Source: Pseudomonas kribbensis | GTDB taxonomy: Bacteria; Pseudomonadota; Gammaproteobacteria; Pseudomonadales; Pseudomonadaceae | Assembly: GCF_003352185.1 (NCBI RefSeq) | Contig: NZ_CP029608.1 | Location: forward strand, 1,426,001 to 1,490,000 | DNA length: 64,000 nt | Reading direction: 5' to 3' | Shown: positions 63,020-64,000 of the stretch, in pieces | Numbering within the stretch: position 1 is the stretch's first letter | Layout: each line of letters starts with the position of its first letter | The notes under the pieces: generated by a model | The model's database searches: none | Told to the model about the DNA's origin: nothing | What the model saw: only the letters and a program-made list of their open reading frames with translations | Made by a program: the position numbers and the translations under genes

Positions 63020-63505
63020 TCACTCCGTAATCAAATCGGCGGGGATTATCACGCCATTGCGTTCCAGGTGCACGTAGTGAGCGATGAATAAACCGGTTTC
63101 CATCTCGCCTTGCAGCCGGTAGGGAACCTGCTGGTGCGGATTCTTCAGCATTTTCACCACGTCCTTGACCTTCGGCCACAGGTTGGTGCGGATCGGCACC
63201 TTATAGAAAGCACTGCTTTTGGCCCCGACGGTGATCCAGTGCTCATGCTCGCCCTCGGCCAGCAGCATGTCCGCCAGATGTACGCGGTATTCGAGGCCGC
63301 GCACGGTCAGCTCACTGTCATTGGGATTGTCGATGCGAAAGTGCAGGATGAATTTCTGCTCCAGCAACTTGGCGCGCATCACTTCGACTTTCACCAGATG
63401 CACGGCGGGGTCGAGGGTGTCGTCGGCGAACCATGAGGCACAGCCGCCGAGCCCGAGAAACAGCAGCAGCGTGAAGGCTTTGAATGTGTGCCATTGACCG
63501 ACCAT
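63020..63505 (-). CDS. LEA14-type (WHy domain) lipoprotein
   Basis: 161 residues. Lipobox in [12 protein letters not shown], then a WHy domain with [20 protein letters not shown], typical of LEA2/WHy proteins tied to stress or drying in plants and bacteria. Start MVGQWHTF chosen as the signal peptide then follows directly. It lies five bases before the SEC-C gene. Confidence 0.85.
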   Translation of the reverse strand: MVGQWHTFKAFTLLLFLGLGGCASWFADDTLDPAVHLVKVEVMRAKLLEQKFILHFRIDNPNDSELTVRGLEYRVHLADMLLAEGEHEHWITVGAKSSAFYKVPIRTNLWPKVKDVVKMLKNPHQQVPYRLQGEMETGLFIAHYVHLERNGVIIPADLITE

Positions 63506-63546
63506 CGCAGAACTCCCTTTTGCGCCCAGTCTAGTCGCCACTCACC

Positions 63547-64000
63547 TCATGCGCCGAAATAGCCCGCGCAACACTTCTTGAACTTCTGCCCGCTGGCGCA
63601 AGGGCAGCTGTCGTTGCGCCCGAGCTTGAGCTGCACGGTCGGGTCGATGAAGTACCAGCGCCCGCCGTTCTGCACGAACGAGGAGCGCTCGCGGTGACTG
63701 TGCTCACCCTGGCTGTCGTGCCAGCGCGCGGTGAAGGTGACGAAGGCGTGTTCCGGCTGGCCGCCGAAGACTTCCGAACTCTCGACGTTGAGGCCTAGCC
63801 AGGTGCTCGATGCACTCCAGTTGCTGATCGACTGGCGATCGAGCCCGGCCTGCTGAGCGGGAAGGGTGGTCGCCACCAGATAATCAATCAGGCCCAGCAC
63901 GTAGGCGCTGTAGCGCGAACGCATCAGGGCTTCGGCGCACGGTGCCGGATGGCCCGCATGATAATGGCCGCAGCAGGCATCCAGCAGGTTGCCGCTGCCG
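63547..64000 (-). CDS. YchJ/UPF0225 family protein with SEC-C motif, 5' end beyond window
   Basis: At least 151 residues; the start is outside the window. The visible N-terminal zinc part reads [15 protein letters not shown], then [19 protein letters not shown], a central [20 protein letters not shown], and a C-terminal SEC-C motif [20 protein letters not shown]. This is the YchJ domain order. Function unknown; zinc-binding. Confidence 0.88.
   Translation of the reverse strand, partial: GSGNLLDACCGHYHAGHPAPCAEALMRSRYSAYVLGLIDYLVATTLPAQQAGLDRQSISNWSASSTWLGLNVESSEVFGGQPEHAFVTFTARWHDSQGEHSHRERSSFVQNGGRWYFIDPTVQLKLGRNDSCPCASGQKFKKCCAGYFGA

Overview
The window is a GC-rich bacterial chromosome segment, almost certainly from the Pseudomonas fluorescens group. 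Supporting signs are the order pncC(cinA)-recA-recX, an erdR-dgkA pair, divergent finR/fprA, an rhlG-type reductase, a PA3611-like secreted protein, an mprF-virJ pair, and REP palindromes of the GTGGGAGCGAGC type typical of this group. There is no rRNA, CRISPR array, integrase or transposase. The only RNA genes found are two identical initiator tRNA-Met genes.

Bases 1-18,514 hold the right-hand part of a phage-tail (tailocin) locus placed, as is usual in these bacteria, next to cinA/recA. Two different contractile tail modules lie in tandem. The first (1-6,593) is P2/R-pyocin-like: sheath, tube, E/E' chaperone, long tape measure, U, X and D. Its baseplate and fibre genes, if present, lie before the window. 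The second (6,651-17,313) is Mu/SfV-like and looks complete: tail terminator, DUF2635 protein, sheath, tube, chaperone, short tape measure, DNA-circulation-type protein, hub, spike, wedge proteins and a collar-tipped fibre. Each module has its own -1 frameshift site in the chaperone gene (TTTAAAC in the first, TTTTTTC in the second). One lysis cassette (GH19 endolysin plus nested i-/o-spanins) follows. No capsid, terminase or integrase gene is visible, which fits a bacteriocin rather than a prophage.

Bases 18,583-34,659 are core chromosome: pncC, LexA-boxed recA-recX, a LOG-family nucleosidase, a PA3611-like exported protein, a DTW-domain tRNA modification enzyme, erdR, dgkA, finR/fprA, trmO, rhlG, a DUF1456 protein, a degenerate RluF-like protein, a GNAT acetyltransferase, rimO, kup and a small orphan protein.

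Bases 34,749-48,209 carry virJ-mprF (aminoacyl-phosphatidylglycerol hydrolase and synthase/flippase), the twin tRNA-fMet genes, LexA-boxed dinB, a lipoprotein, proS, ampG, an alkyltransferase-like protein, a DUF481 protein, a cold-shock gene, dcd and a Pro-rich small protein.

Bases 48,249-58,602 are entirely on the minus strand. They carry a ligase-associated DNA repair set (exonuclease, ATP-dependent ligase, Lhr-type helicase, PdeM phosphoesterase) divided into two halves by a five-gene basic-amino-acid ABC transporter operon of aotJQMOP type. The last part (58,727-64,000) holds a penicillin-acylase-family lipoprotein, a YfcG-like glutathione transferase, an isochorismatase-fold hydrolase with Ser in place of Cys, two SEC-C zinc proteins (the second cut by the window end) and a LEA14-type lipoprotein.
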